This document shows positions 1 to 8,999 of a DNA stretch of 64,000 bases, piece after piece. The notes under the pieces are model-generated. The model saw only the letters and a program-made list of their open reading frames with translations, had not been told where the DNA came from and made no database searches. The position numbers and the translations under genes are program-made. This DNA comes from Laspinema sp963821735 (GTDB lineage: Bacteria; Cyanobacteriota; Cyanobacteriia; Cyanobacteriales; Laspinemataceae). The DNA is taken from contig CAWGFK010000027.1 of assembly GCA_963821735.1 (NCBI GenBank), forward strand, positions 186,001-250,000. The letters are read 5' to 3'. The number at the start of each line of letters is the position of its first letter. Positions within the stretch are counted from its first letter, which is position 1.

Positions 1-165
1 GCGTCGATCGCCTTCGCCGAGCGGATTTGCGGGACTTTTGGCCTACATAGTCGCGAACTAGACTACAGCACCTTACCGATGGTGCTCTGGCAGTATGGAT
101 TTGTCACCATCGACCAACTAGAGCGCATCTTTGATTGGCAAGAAACCACCCCCACCACTACCTGA
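1..165 (+). CDS. C-terminal end of unknown protein (partial)
   Basis: Frame 1 is open from the first base to a TGA at 163-165, giving the last 54 residues of a protein that begins before the window. The visible part ends in FDWQETTPTTT. I recognise no domain in it. A strong hairpin terminator 100 bases downstream is consistent with a real gene end. Confidence 0.6.
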   Translation, partial: ASIAFAERICGTFGLHSRELDYSTLPMVLWQYGFVTIDQLERIFDWQETTPTTT

Positions 166-264
166 ACAGGTAGTCCTAAATGAGTCATAAGGAGGATGAT
201 TTAGGGATGAATGAACCCGATTTTATGTGGTTTTACGTCTCATTGAACAGAAAAATAAATTCCC

Positions 265-296
265 AAAAAGCCGAGGAGAAAAACCCTCGGCTTTTT
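265..296 (+). terminator. Rho-independent terminator, bidirectional
   Basis: A perfect 12-bp stem, AAAAAGCCGAGG at 265-276 with CCTCGGCTTTTT at 285-296, surrounds an 8-base loop and has flanking A and T runs. It would end the gene that finishes at 165. Confidence 0.85.
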
Positions 297-303
297 AATT
301 AGG

Positions 304-337
304 AAAAACCCCATCCCCTCAAAAAGTGGGGCTTTTT
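304..337 (+). terminator. Second terminator-like hairpin
   Basis: AAAAACCCCA at 304-313 pairs with TGGGGCTTTTT at 327-337 with one bulged base, followed by a short T run. It sits just after the first terminator and may be a backup. Confidence 0.5.
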
Positions 338-506
338 CTGATGTCGAGGGGAGTATAAATTAGCGCAACCTAGGGAAGGTGGCCTATACCTAAAGGCATA
401 AAAAAGCCGAATCCCTCCGAAATTTCACCAGGTTTTTAAAATTCACTTCTAACATGGGGATCAGAGGCTACCGAATAGAAAGATTCCAATTCATCAGAGG
501 TTAACC

Positions 507-1058
507 ATGAGCCAAACCCTTATAACATTAACCGATTCCGTAAAAACAGCGGTCAAAGAAGCCGCCTCAGAACAGACAGGAATTTCCCCCTACCAACTCG
601 AAATCGTCCAAGCTGAAAAGCACACTTGGCCGAATGGCTGCCTCGGCATCGCCGAACCCGACGAATTATGCAGCCTAGCCAAAGTAGAAGGGTGGCGAGT
701 CGTCATCGAAAATCAAGAGAACGGACACAAGTGGGTATATCGAACCTCCTTAGAAGCCGAAGAGATTCGGTTAGAGGATCAATATATCTATAGCGGGAAC
801 CTACCCCCCGAGGTATTCGAGGCGGTGATGGAAGATGCCTCCGCGCGATCGCACCTCCCGAAAAACCAACTAGAGATCCAGCAAGAAGAACGCAAAACCT
901 GGCCCAATAATTGCTTAGGACTCCCCGACCCCAACGAGGGTTGTGTGGAAATGCTAGTAGAAGGCTGGCGAGTCGTCATCTCTCACGAAGACCAAACCTG
1001 GGTCTATCGCACATCCACCAACGCCGGTGAGATTCGGTTAGAACCTTCTAATTCTTAG
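507..1058 (+). CDS. Tandem two-repeat cyanobacterial protein, unknown function
   Basis: A 183-residue protein built of two copies of a roughly 65-residue module, about residues 26-90 and 117-180. Both copies share the order TWPN.CLG, then EGWRVVI, WVYRTS and EIRLE. It has no signal peptide or membrane segment and no catalytic motif I recognise. The ATG at 507 follows AGAGGTTAACC, a modest ribosome site. The duplication points to a small stable fold with one conserved Cys per module. Function unknown. Confidence 0.8.
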   Translation: MSQTLITLTDSVKTAVKEAASEQTGISPYQLEIVQAEKHTWPNGCLGIAEPDELCSLAKVEGWRVVIENQENGHKWVYRTSLEAEEIRLEDQYIYSGNLPPEVFEAVMEDASARSHLPKNQLEIQQEERKTWPNNCLGLPDPNEGCVEMLVEGWRVVISHEDQTWVYRTSTNAGEIRLEPSNS

Positions 1059-1124
1059 AAGATAAGAAACCGGGTTTTTGTGACCCGGTGAGGTACAGAT
1101 TAGGATGGTGAGGATATGGAATTT

Positions 1125-1178
1125 GGAGTGCGAGCATCTTGCTCGCTACTCTACTAGCGAGCAAGATGCTCGCACTCC
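1125..1178. repeat. 23-bp perfect inverted repeat hairpin
   Basis: The arm at 1125-1147, starting GGAGTGCGAGCATCTTGCTC, is exactly complementary to 1156-1178 with an 8-base spacer. A one-arm fragment (gatgctcgcactcc) recurs at 28699-28712, so it belongs to a dispersed intergenic family. Confidence 0.8.
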
Positions 1179-1190
1179 TTTAAAATCTCG

Positions 1191-1262
1191 ACTCAATGTA
1201 GAGGCGATTCGCGAATCGCCTCTACATTGAGTTTAAACCCTCAAAATCTGCGTAAGTCCTGC
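1191..1262. repeat. 42-bp palindrome plus tail; dispersed repeat
   Basis: Bases 1191-1232 form a perfect palindrome centred on TTCGCGAA with GTAGAGGCGA arms. The tail TCAAAATCTGCGTAAGTCCT recurs in related form near 32870 (ATCTGCGTAAGTCTGGCC) and 58928 (AACTGGCGTAAGTCTTGCCC), the latter again next to a GTAGAG hairpin. The tail overlaps the 3' end of the minus-strand gene at 1241-1528. Confidence 0.75.
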
Positions 1263-1528
1263 CCAACTTCCGTTAGACTGATAAAATCTGGACTGACCTC
1301 AAGAAAAACAGCCTGGGGAATAGCCAAAACTACCTGGGCGATCGCGCTGTAAACTGCTTCTTGAGCCGATGAAGATTCCCGAATAAAATCAAGGGCAATC
1401 TTTCCCCGTTTACCGATTCCAATTAAAGCATCATCACAACCGACTGTGGCTAAACTCTCCAGGTAATCCTCGGGATTACTCTGAGCATCTGGCAGATTAA
1501 ATGTTAAAGTAAACTCATATTCTGGCAT
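1241..1528 (-). pseudogene. HTH-family regulator truncated at its 3' end by a repeat
   Basis: This 95-residue frame resembles the N-terminal domain of a bacterial family that normally continues into a DNA-binding helix-turn-helix after a motif like LTDIA. Here the homologous part runs from MPEYEFTLTF to about SLTEVG. The last residues, QDLRRF, are encoded by the tail of the dispersed repeat at 1191-1262. The helix-turn-helix is therefore missing. The family assignment is from memory of the sequence pattern; the overlap of the stop region with the repeat is directly visible. Confidence 0.6.
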
Positions 1529-1598
1529 CCTCTATTCCTCCTCTAGGTCAATATAACTTAAACTAGCACTATTGAGAACCCAAGGAGACATAAAAGGC

Positions 1599-1829
1599 AT
1601 GAATCCCCAAGAAGTTGGATATATCACCGATTCAGAGGGCAAGCTAACGGCTGTCGTTGTTCCAATTGATTTGTGGAGGCAAATTCTCCCTCAAGACAAC
1701 CCCTCCCTCGAAACAATGACAGAAAATATCGAAGACTATTGCCTCAATAAAGCAATGGATGAAGCCAAAGAAACCCCGCTTCTCAGCCGCCAGCAAGCCC
1801 TTGAATTTTTAGGAGACGATGAAGATTGA
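1599..1829 (+). CDS. RelB/Phd-like antitoxin
   Basis: A 76-residue protein starting MNPQEVGYITDSEGKLTAVV. I chose the ATG at 1599 over an upstream TTG because AAGGAG lies at 1582-1587. A beta-strand-rich N-terminus followed by an acidic helical tail (EFLGDDED) is typical of antitoxins that bind DNA and wrap the cognate toxin. Its stop codon overlaps the start of the RelE/ParE-like toxin by four bases, so the two are translationally coupled. It likely neutralises that toxin and autoregulates the operon. Confidence 0.75.
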   Translation: MNPQEVGYITDSEGKLTAVVVPIDLWRQILPQDNPSLETMTENIEDYCLNKAMDEAKETPLLSRQQALEFLGDDED

Positions 1830-2095
1830 ATATTGAGTATAGGACCCTGTTTTTGAAAGATTTAAAAAAGCTCAATAAACAGGAAATTTATTCATCAATT
1901 TATGAATTGGTTTTCACCACCTTACCAGAAACAGCATCTCTTCAAGAGTTACCAAATGTTAAAGCTTTAGCGGGAGCATCCAACCGATATCGTATCCGAA
2001 TTGGCAATTATCGGATTGGTTTTGAGGTCAATGGAGACCAGATAGAACTGATGCGAGTTCTGCACCGTAGGGACTTTTATCGGTATTTCCCTTAA
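1826..2095 (+). CDS. RelE/ParE family toxin
   Basis: 89 residues. The fold signature is visible: FLKDLKKL near the N-terminus, then NRYRIRIGNYRIGFEV, then VLHRRDFYRYFP at the C-terminus. Members either cleave mRNA on the ribosome or inhibit gyrase; the sequence alone does not decide which. The start is a TTG at 1826 overlapping the antitoxin stop (TTGA), the usual coupling of such pairs. The gene looks intact. Confidence 0.85.
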   Translation: MNIEYRTLFLKDLKKLNKQEIYSSIYELVFTTLPETASLQELPNVKALAGASNRYRIRIGNYRIGFEVNGDQIELMRVLHRRDFYRYFP

Positions 2096-2099
2096 AGAG

Positions 2100-2167
2100 A
2101 CTCGGAGAAACTGTGTTGCACTAGAGAGTTGAATGAGACTCAGATGGTCAGTATCCAGAATATACAT
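2100..2167 (-). pseudogene. 5' stub of a VapC (PIN-domain) toxin
   Basis: The minus strand from 2167 encodes MYILDTDHLSLIQL, the hallmark start of cyanobacterial VapC PIN ribonucleases, including the first catalytic Asp. Similarity ends after about 18 residues and the frame then runs into the antisense of the neighbouring toxin gene. It lies 15 bases after the VapB-like antitoxin, as vapC normally would. Most of the toxin gene is lost. Confidence 0.65.
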
Positions 2168-2182
2168 CAGATTTCAATCACG

Positions 2183-2395
2183 TTATTGGGCAGTTTTGCG
2201 CCATTCTTGTCCGAGTTGAATCACCGCTTCAAAGGTGGAATCATTGGCGTGACTCCCAGCAATGCGTTCCCACCAGGGTTTTTGTGGGGGGGTGACAGTG
2301 GATAAGATTTGTTTAATTTCAGTGAGTTCGAGTTCCAGACTTGTGACTCGTGCTTCGATTTCCTGGGGTTGATTTTGGGTGGATTGCGGGGTCAT
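2183..2395 (-). CDS. VapB-like antitoxin, orphaned
   Basis: 70 residues: a short coiled coil (IEARVTSLELELTEIKQIL) followed by WWERIAGSHANDSTFEAVI and LGQEWRKTAQ. That arrangement matches the small antitoxins that precede PIN-domain VapC genes in cyanobacteria. Its own toxin gene survives only as a stub at 2100-2167, so the antitoxin is either a relic or an anti-addiction antitoxin against homologous toxins elsewhere. Confidence 0.65.
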   Translation of the reverse strand: MTPQSTQNQPQEIEARVTSLELELTEIKQILSTVTPPQKPWWERIAGSHANDSTFEAVIQLGQEWRKTAQ

Positions 2396-2489
2396 AGGAA
2401 AGGTTGAGTTTTAAGGTGATTTGAGTCTAAGGATCATTATAAATCATCTTTTCAGGGAAGAAATCTAGTCTCTCAGTGGCGGGGAGGGG

Positions 2490-2495
2490 TATAAT
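2490..2495 (+). promoter_or_regulatory. Candidate -10 element
   Basis: TATAAT lies 31 bases before the ATG of the TPR-CHAT gene remnant. No convincing -35 element is seen. Confidence 0.35.
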
Positions 2496-2525
2496 AGGGG
2501 CGCTGTCCTGACCTGGAACGCCGCT

Positions 2526-5500
2526 ATGGATGAACAACGAGTGCAGGCTTATTGATCCCTGATTCAAGAACTATTCGACTGTCCGGGTGGGGAGGAAAAC
2601 CAACTCCTCAACCAGTCTCTCGATTTATTGGATGCAGGATTTGTGCAGGTGTGTGAACTGCTGGCGACGGCACTTTCAGGAGCAAGGACAAGAGAATAAG
2701 GCGAGTTGTCTGCGAGATTTGGCGCAACAAGTGGGGGCATTTCTCAACCTGATAGCCTCTGGAGGTGGAGGTGACAGCGAAAACAAACCTAACGCTACAC
2801 AGCGTGACTATCTCAGATTCTTAACTGCATTGTTGCGAACAACCTCAGATAGTCAAGCCAATCCTTATGTAGTTATCCTCTGCTCCAACGGAATTTAGAC
2901 AAATTGGATTTCAAGTTTGCCCAGATATTACAATCATGGGCTGCTCAAACTTTGGCAGAAGCAGAGCAAACAACCGCTTTAAATCTGGCCAGAGTTATTA
3001 GCAATTTGTCTAGTTTAATAAAAGACTTTCCATTAGGGAGTCGGGCAGATAATATCGAAATTGCCATTGTCGGGTATGAAAGTAGTCTTACTGTGTTTAC
3101 CAGAAGCCAGACTCCAAAAATATGGGCAGACTCAAAATAACTTAGCTTCTGCCTACTCTAACCGCATCCAAGGAGAGCAAACCGAGAACTGGAAAGGGCG
3201 ATATCCCCCTATCAAATGGCATTAGAAGTTTATACCCGCAGCGCCTATCCCGAAGAATGGGCCATGACGCAAAATAACTTGGCCTCTGCCTACTCTAACC
3301 GCATCAAAGGAGAACGAGGCGGAAAACCTGGACAGGTCGATTAGCTAACTACTAAGCTGCATTAGAAGTCTATACCCGCATCGCCTCTCCTGAAGATTGG
3401 GCAATGACGCAAAATAACTTGGCCAATGCCTACTCTAACCGCATCAAAGGAGAGCGAGCAGAGAACCTGGAACAGGCGATTGCCTGCTACAAAGCCGCAT
3501 TAGAAGTCTATACCCGCAACGCCTATCCCGAACGATTGGGCAAGGACGTCAAAGATAATTTGGGGACTGCCTACTTTGATCGCATCAAAGGAGAGCGAGC
3601 CGAGAACATTGAAGAGGGCGATCGCCTGTTATGAAGCGGCATTAGAAGTAGATACCCGCAGCGCCTATCCTGAAGATTGGGCAATGACCCAAAATAACTT
3701 GGCGATCTGCCTACTCTGAGCGTATCAAAGGAGAGCAAGCAGAGAATCATGGAAAGGGCGATCGCCTGTTATCAAGCCGCACTTGAAATCTAAACCCGTA
3801 GAGCTTTTCCCCAAAATCACACTGAAACTCTCAAATAACTTAGGACTTACTTACCAAGCTCAATCCGCATTACACCAGTAATAGCCCGCCAAAAAACAAA
3901 CTGCCCTGGAAAATGCCTACCATAGCTTTGCCCAAGCCTTGGATACAGTTGGAATATCTGCGCGGTGAAATTACCTCCGGGGATGAAGCAAACGTAAATT
4001 TAACGAAGAATGGAATCACTTTATCTCGGCATAGTGGAAGTTTGCCTAGAATTGGGCAAACTACACATACTGCTATTGAATATGTAGATCGCAGCAAAGC
4101 CCGCAACCTAACAGAACTCATCGCCACCCGTGACGCATACCCAGGGGGAGAAATTCCTGCCATAAGTCCGCCAACGCTTGCAAGAACTCCGCCAAGCTAT
4201 TTCTGAAGAAGACCGCCGCCTGAAACAAGACCCCAATCCCGACTATACCCACATCACTCAACTGCGGGAAGAATTTCAGGCACAAATATCCCTTACAAAC
4301 CTTTGAAATTCCTGGAGATCCAATCTCTACTGGACGATGAAACCGCTATTTTGGAATGGTATATTCTGGGCGGATAAATTCCTTACGTTTACCCTCACCC
4401 GCCAAAAACTTAACCTCTGGCAATCTTCTCAGGAAGACTTCGACACAACCTCATCGACTGGGCAAACACCTATCTCCACGACTACCGCAACAACAAAACC
4501 CAATGGCAAAATCACCTCCCCCAACGCCTCGAAACCCTGGCTCAAATCCTGCATCTGGATGAAATCCTGCAAAACCTGCGGGAAAAATTCCCCAACTGCA
4601 AAAAACTCATCCTCATCCCTCACCGCTTCCTGCACCTGTTCCCCCTCCATGCTTTACCTGTTGCCGCAGGAGAGAATCAGCGTCAAACCCTACAGGAACT
4701 CTTCCCCAAGGGAGTGAATTATGCGCCCAACTGCCAAGTGTTGAAACAAGCCAAAAAACGCATCAACCAACGTCCCGACTTTAACCAACTCTTTGCCATC
4801 CAAAACCCCACCCAAGACCTCGACTTTACCGATATCGAAGTCGCCGCGATTCAATCCCTATTTAACCCCCACCAAGTCCTCAAACATGACCAAGCGGAAA
4901 AAGCCGCCATTCTCGATGGGGATAAGTTGAAAAATGCCCACTGCACTCACTTCTCCTGTCACGGCTATTTCAACTTTGAAGATGCCCTCAAATCGGCCCT
5001 CCTCCTGGCTAAGAGCGAATTTACCCCACCGCCACCCCATGAGGACCAAAGCCGTTATATTCCCCTCCAAAATGGCAATCTCCTCGACTTGGGGAAATGC
5101 CTGACTATAGAAGATATCTTACGCCTCGACCTCACCCATTGCCGTCTCGTCACCCTCTCCGCTTGCGAAACCGGCATCACTGACTTCACCTCCACCAGTG
5201 ATGAATATATCGGGTTACCCAGTGGGTTTATTTTGGCCGGTTCCCCCAATGTCGTCTGTTCCCTGTGGACGGTGAATGATTTATCCACCGCCTTGCTGAT
5301 GATTCGCTTTTACCAAAATGTCAAACAGGGTGAAACCGTTACCCTGGCGCTGAAACAGGCCCAAATCTGGTTGCGGGATGCGACGGCGGAAATGTTGCAG
5401 GTGTGGTCGAGTCAGCTCAATTTACGCTCTAGCTATCAAGACCAGTTTTACAGTTTTAGTACAATGGAGGCAACGGCAAAACCGTTTGCCTCGCCTTATT

Positions 5501-5532
5501 ACTGGGCGGGATTTTGTGCAATTGGTGCTTAG
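2526..5532 (+). pseudogene. TPR-CHAT (caspase-like protease) protein, decayed
   Basis: The frame begins MDEQRVQAY, the usual start of cyanobacterial TPR-CHAT proteins, but meets TGA at 2553 and then passes through many stops and frame changes. Between about 3130 and 3830 there are five or more 42-residue TPR copies of the form AMTQNNLAxAYSNRIKGERAENLEQAI. The last open part (4714-5532, 272 residues) holds the C-terminal CHAT domain with its His (THFSCHGYFNF) and Cys (LVTLSACETG) motifs intact. CHAT proteases in bacteria are cut-and-signal effectors of conflict or death pathways, with the TPRs sensing partners. The damage is much denser than the single indels seen elsewhere in the window, so I regard it as true decay. 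Confidence 0.8.
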
Positions 5533-5543
5533 GAGCAAAATCA

Positions 5544-5869
5544 TGTCACTGGAAGACCAAATTATGCAAAACTTTCTGACTTTGGTAGAAACGCAACCGC
5601 CTTTATTTGCGGACTGCCAAGGGGAATTGGAACAATTGTGCACAGAGTTTGCCGGAGGATAAGGAGGAAATGTCCGATGCGATCGCCGCTTGGTATAGGT
5701 TTCGTCCGGCGATTCGCGAGGCAATGTATGCCCTGTCTCAACGAAAGGAGACAAAAGAGAGCGATCGGCTTCAGGACATACCGGCAATGCCCCACCGCCA
5801 CCAGACCCCAAAACCTACCGAAACATCCTGGAAAATGCCATCCGTCGCATCCAGTCACCGCCTAAGTAA
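5544..5869 (+). pseudogene. Small CHAT-associated protein, frameshifted
   Basis: Starts 12 bases after the CHAT gene with MSLEDQIMQNFLTLVETQPP. It continues in a second frame (LPEDKEEMSDAIAAWYRFRP) and ends in a third frame (KTYRNILENAIRRIQSPPK, stop at 5867-5869). Repaired, it would be about 108 mostly helical residues. Its position between the CHAT gene and the broken membrane protein recalls the small associated proteins of the CATRA-type caspase/CHAT systems, but I cannot confirm membership. Confidence 0.5.
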
Positions 5870-5903
5870 ACCCCATAAGCGAACAAAATATTCCCTCATG
5901 GGG

Positions 5904-5930
5904 TTGGGGCAATTTTTTCAATTGCCCCAA
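5904..5930. terminator. Terminator-like hairpin between convergent genes
   Basis: TTGGGGCAATT at 5904-5914 pairs with AATTGCCCCAA at 5920-5930 around a TTTTC loop. It separates the plus-strand CHAT locus from the minus-strand Rpn genes. A related GGGGCA/TGCCCC pair lies at 6213-6234 between the two Rpn copies. Confidence 0.5.
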
Positions 5931-5937
5931 TTCTAAT

Positions 5938-6219
5938 TTAATGAGAATCCAGCCACTGCTGTAAATCCGCCAAGTTGGTAAAGTCTAATAACGCTTCACT
6001 CAACTCCTCCAATTGCGGCTTAATCAGTCCCTGAATTCGGGACTCAATCTCCGGATTTAGCGGTCCACAAAAGCGATGAAGCAGGCGCAAAATTACCGCT
6101 ACTTCACCTTGTTTTTCGCCCTGGGCGATTCCCTTTTGTAGAATGTCTTGATAGACTACAGATTCTTGCATAACTTCCTCCCTGAACATCGGCAAGGGGT
6201 CTGATGAGGAATGGGGCAA
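5938..6219 (-). pseudogene. Duplicated 3' tail of the Rpn-type nuclease gene
   Basis: 93 codons that repeat, almost without change, the last third of the neighbouring gene at 6244-7099: FREEVMQESVVYQDILQKGI, then VILRLLHRFCGPLN and the shared end LADLQQWLDSH. The copy lacks the nuclease core and an 8-residue LEQG repeat. It is a tandem partial duplication and probably encodes nothing useful on its own. Confidence 0.8.
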
Positions 6220-6243
6220 TTAAAAAACTGCCCCAAATCGACT

Positions 6244-7099
6244 TTAATGAGAATCCAGCCACTGCTGTAAATCCGCCAAGTTGGTAAAGTCTAATAACGC
6301 TTCACTCAACTCCTCCAATTGCGGCTTACTTAGGGACTGAATTCGAGACTCAATCTCCAAATTAAGCGGCCCACAAAAGCGATGAAGCAGGCGCAAAATT
6401 ACCGCTACTTCACCTTGTTTTTCGCCCTGTTCTAATCCCTGCTCTAATCCTTGGGCGATTCCCTTTTGCAGAATATCTTGATAGACTACAGATTCTTGCA
6501 TAATTTCCTCCCTGAACATGGTGGATATTAACTGGTTATCAAACCGCAACCCCGCTAAAATTTGAGTGCAGGCTGCAATTTCCTGTCGTAGGTCTGTATC
6601 CTGTATTTTACCCACTTCTTGAGCCACTTGACTCAAGAGTTCCGTGGGGTTCTGTGTGGCGCATAACACCGCCAGTGGCAGTAAGGCATTATTCTCCAGT
6701 AAAGGTTCGGGGGATTCTTCCCATAACCGAATTACCTGATATCGGTGGTGGGTGAATTCGGTCCGAAATTCGGTCTCGAATACCGCCGGATTACTCGTCG
6801 GAAGCAGCCAAATCAAGACTTGCCTGACGGGCAGTTCATATTCCCACTGTAACCGAATGGAATAGCTGCACATCCGGATCGGCATCGGCCTATTTTGCGG
6901 AACCCTCGTCTGAAATTCTAAATGCTGAATTTCGGGGCCGCTTTTTAGGAAAATAACTGAATCCGCCCGAATCGGTTCGACGGAGAGTTCAGTTTTTAAG
7001 ATTTCAACGCGGGGTCGTAATGGGTTGTCTGAAGGCCCAGGATGCCATTTGTTGGGCATATTTTTCTGCCCAATATTTTAGCAGGTTGTCATAACACAT
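6244..7099 (-). pseudogene. Rpn family PD-(D/E)XK nuclease with DUF4351-like tail, frameshifted
   Basis: The open part from 7059 contains SVEPIRADSVIFL and HLEFQTRV, the Asp and Glu-x-Gln nuclease signature of the Rpn/YhgA transposase-like family. It is followed by ILAGLRFD, a flexible EQGLEQGEKQGE stretch, and the helical LLHRFCGPLN tail. The expected N-terminus, MCYDNLLKYWAEKYAQQMAS, lies in another frame from the ATG at 7099. One indel near 7010-7030 therefore splits the gene. Rpn proteins are associated with DNA breaks and recombination and are highly repetitive in cyanobacteria. It sits inside the broken CHAT-type locus. Confidence 0.75.
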
Positions 7100-7205
7100 G
7101 GTTGGTATAAATGTAAGGTCTGGGTATGCTCTTTCTGAGGACTAGAAAACTCTCGGGGGGTGACTCTCCCTCCTGATTTCAAATTTTACCAGAAAACCTG
7201 AGAAA

Positions 7206-8741
7206 ATGCTATCATTTGTATCTATTGGCTGCCCCAGGAAACCCTATGATCGAACAATTATCGGGAGAATTACTCCACTATCCCAAACTTAGCTTATATG
7301 CCTTCCACCTCTGTCATGATATGGCATTGGCGGAAGGGGAACGGGTGGAAGATGCTGATGTGCTGTGGCAGCGGTTTGAGGAATTGGGAAAATCTTTGAA
7401 GATTCCAGCCCTCAAGATCTGTCGTCAATGGTTGAAGATTCCGGAACATCAGGGAACGGAACCGTTTCGAGAACTCCTTTCGGAGAAAATCGGTCGCTGT
7501 TTGAGCTTCCACTTTCCCCGAGGTAGAGGGTAACTCGGATACTCCTCGGCGCAATGGGGAACTCTACGCGGTGCAACTCCATGATACTTATGTGGCTGAC
7601 CTCACGTTTCGCTATCCGGGAACGGTCCCCGTGGCGGAACTCACTCACCTCAATCCCGAGGGAATGCTGCTGCCCGATCGCATTTCTGCTTCCATCGGCC
7701 AAACGTTGGTCCTGTTCGCCAAACCTGTCATTGCCGAAGAATCCCCCTCCCCTGACACCTTGCGCCAGTTAGCCGATCGCTGTTTACAAGCCTTACTCAC
7801 AAACGCTCCCCTCCCTGTTCTACCCTCCTATCGTGCCGAGGGTAAACTGTTAGGCAGTCCAATTTTTGAATATGACAATGATGCGGAAAATCCGGCCCAA
7901 TCCTGTCACATTCTCATCTGGTTAGACTGCCATCCCGATACCACCCAACTCGAAGACATCTGGAGACTACTATCACCCCCTGATGGATTTGCTTTGTTGT
8001 CGCAGCAAAATCCGTTTCAGCTATCACCAAGCCCGGACTCGCTATCGAGACTGTCGTCAACTTTATACCGAGTTAGAAACCCTGATGAAGGCGTTACAAA
8101 CCTTGCCGGAAGATACGGCTGAAAAGTTAACGGTTTTGCAGGACGCTCTCCTCAAAATTAACCCCCAAGCCTTTAGCTATGCCAGTCATATCCGGGATAT
8201 TGAAGACCAGCGCACTACGATAATTACGAATTTAAAGAATTATACCACAAAATTGGAGGAATTAACGAATATTGCCGGAGAACAGGAGTTAAGTTTTTTA
8301 CAAGCCTTTAGCTATGAATGCCGGTCCAAATTATTAGGACAAATCCACACAGACCTGAATTATTTAAGGCCAGGAAATGCCCTATTCGGCCACTGTATTG
8401 CCACGATGCGCGGCATTGTCGAGGTGGAACAAGCCAAGATGAATCACAATCAGCAGGAAGTGAATCAAGACTTGCAAGACCAGATTCAAGCGGTGGGGGT
8501 GGGAATTGCTGCTGGGGCGATCGTTGCTTCGACTTCGGGGTTAATGTTTCAACCTTGGGAGTGGAAAGGGGAAAAAATTGAACCTTCTTTCCCCTTGCCG
8601 TTGTTGGCGTTTCTGATTGCGTTGTTATTCAGTGCTGCCTGTTCCGTGGGGGCCTGGTATTGGGCCAAAGAGGGGATTAAACAGGGGCGATTTCCCTTCC
8701 GGGATGTGAAGGAAAGGCAATCAGAAAAATCGAAACGGTGA
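7206..8741 (+). pseudogene. Membrane-anchored CHAT-neighbour protein (CATRA-like?), frameshifted
   Basis: About 500 residues spread over three frames: 7216-7533 (MYLLAAPGNPMIEQLSGELL), then about 7540-7985 (GELYAVQLHDTYVADLTFRY), then about 7985-8741. The last piece is helical (QLYTELETLMKALQ onward) and ends with two hydrophobic segments, AVGVGIAAGAIVAST and LPLLAFLIALLFSAACSVGA, before a basic tail. The N-terminal YLLAAP strand, a middle beta domain and a membrane C-terminus next to a TPR-CHAT gene resemble the CATRA component of caspase/CHAT conflict systems. This is inference from context. The start codon is uncertain. Confidence 0.5.
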
Positions 8742-8795
8742 AGGGTGTGGATATTAAGATTTCTTGCAACAAACATAGCGGATTGATCCCCCCAA

Positions 8796-8814
8796 CCCCC
8801 CTTAAAAAGGGGGG
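8796..8814. terminator. C-rich/G-rich hairpin
   Basis: CCCCCCTT at 8796-8803 pairs with AAGGGGGG at 8807-8814 and is followed by CTTTAG. It is a common cyanobacterial intergenic hairpin and could end the gene before it. Bases 8815-8999 hold nothing else I can name. Confidence 0.45.
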
Positions 8815-8999
8815 CTTTAGAGAATTTTGAATAAGTCTATAGAAATGAAGACATCGGAGGCAGGCTGATTTAACATTTTTTTGATATTAAAGCTCGAATT
8901 ATCAATGCCTAAGATTTACCTCATAACTGAGGCGGAGAACGACTAGGTATTGCCTTGTCCCTCCAGTCAAAATCACCACAATTTTTGTCTGCAAACCCC

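Noticed and set aside
5422..5858. Minus-strand ORFs opposite the end of the CHAT gene
   Set aside because: They are antisense to recognisable coding sequence and show no family signal.
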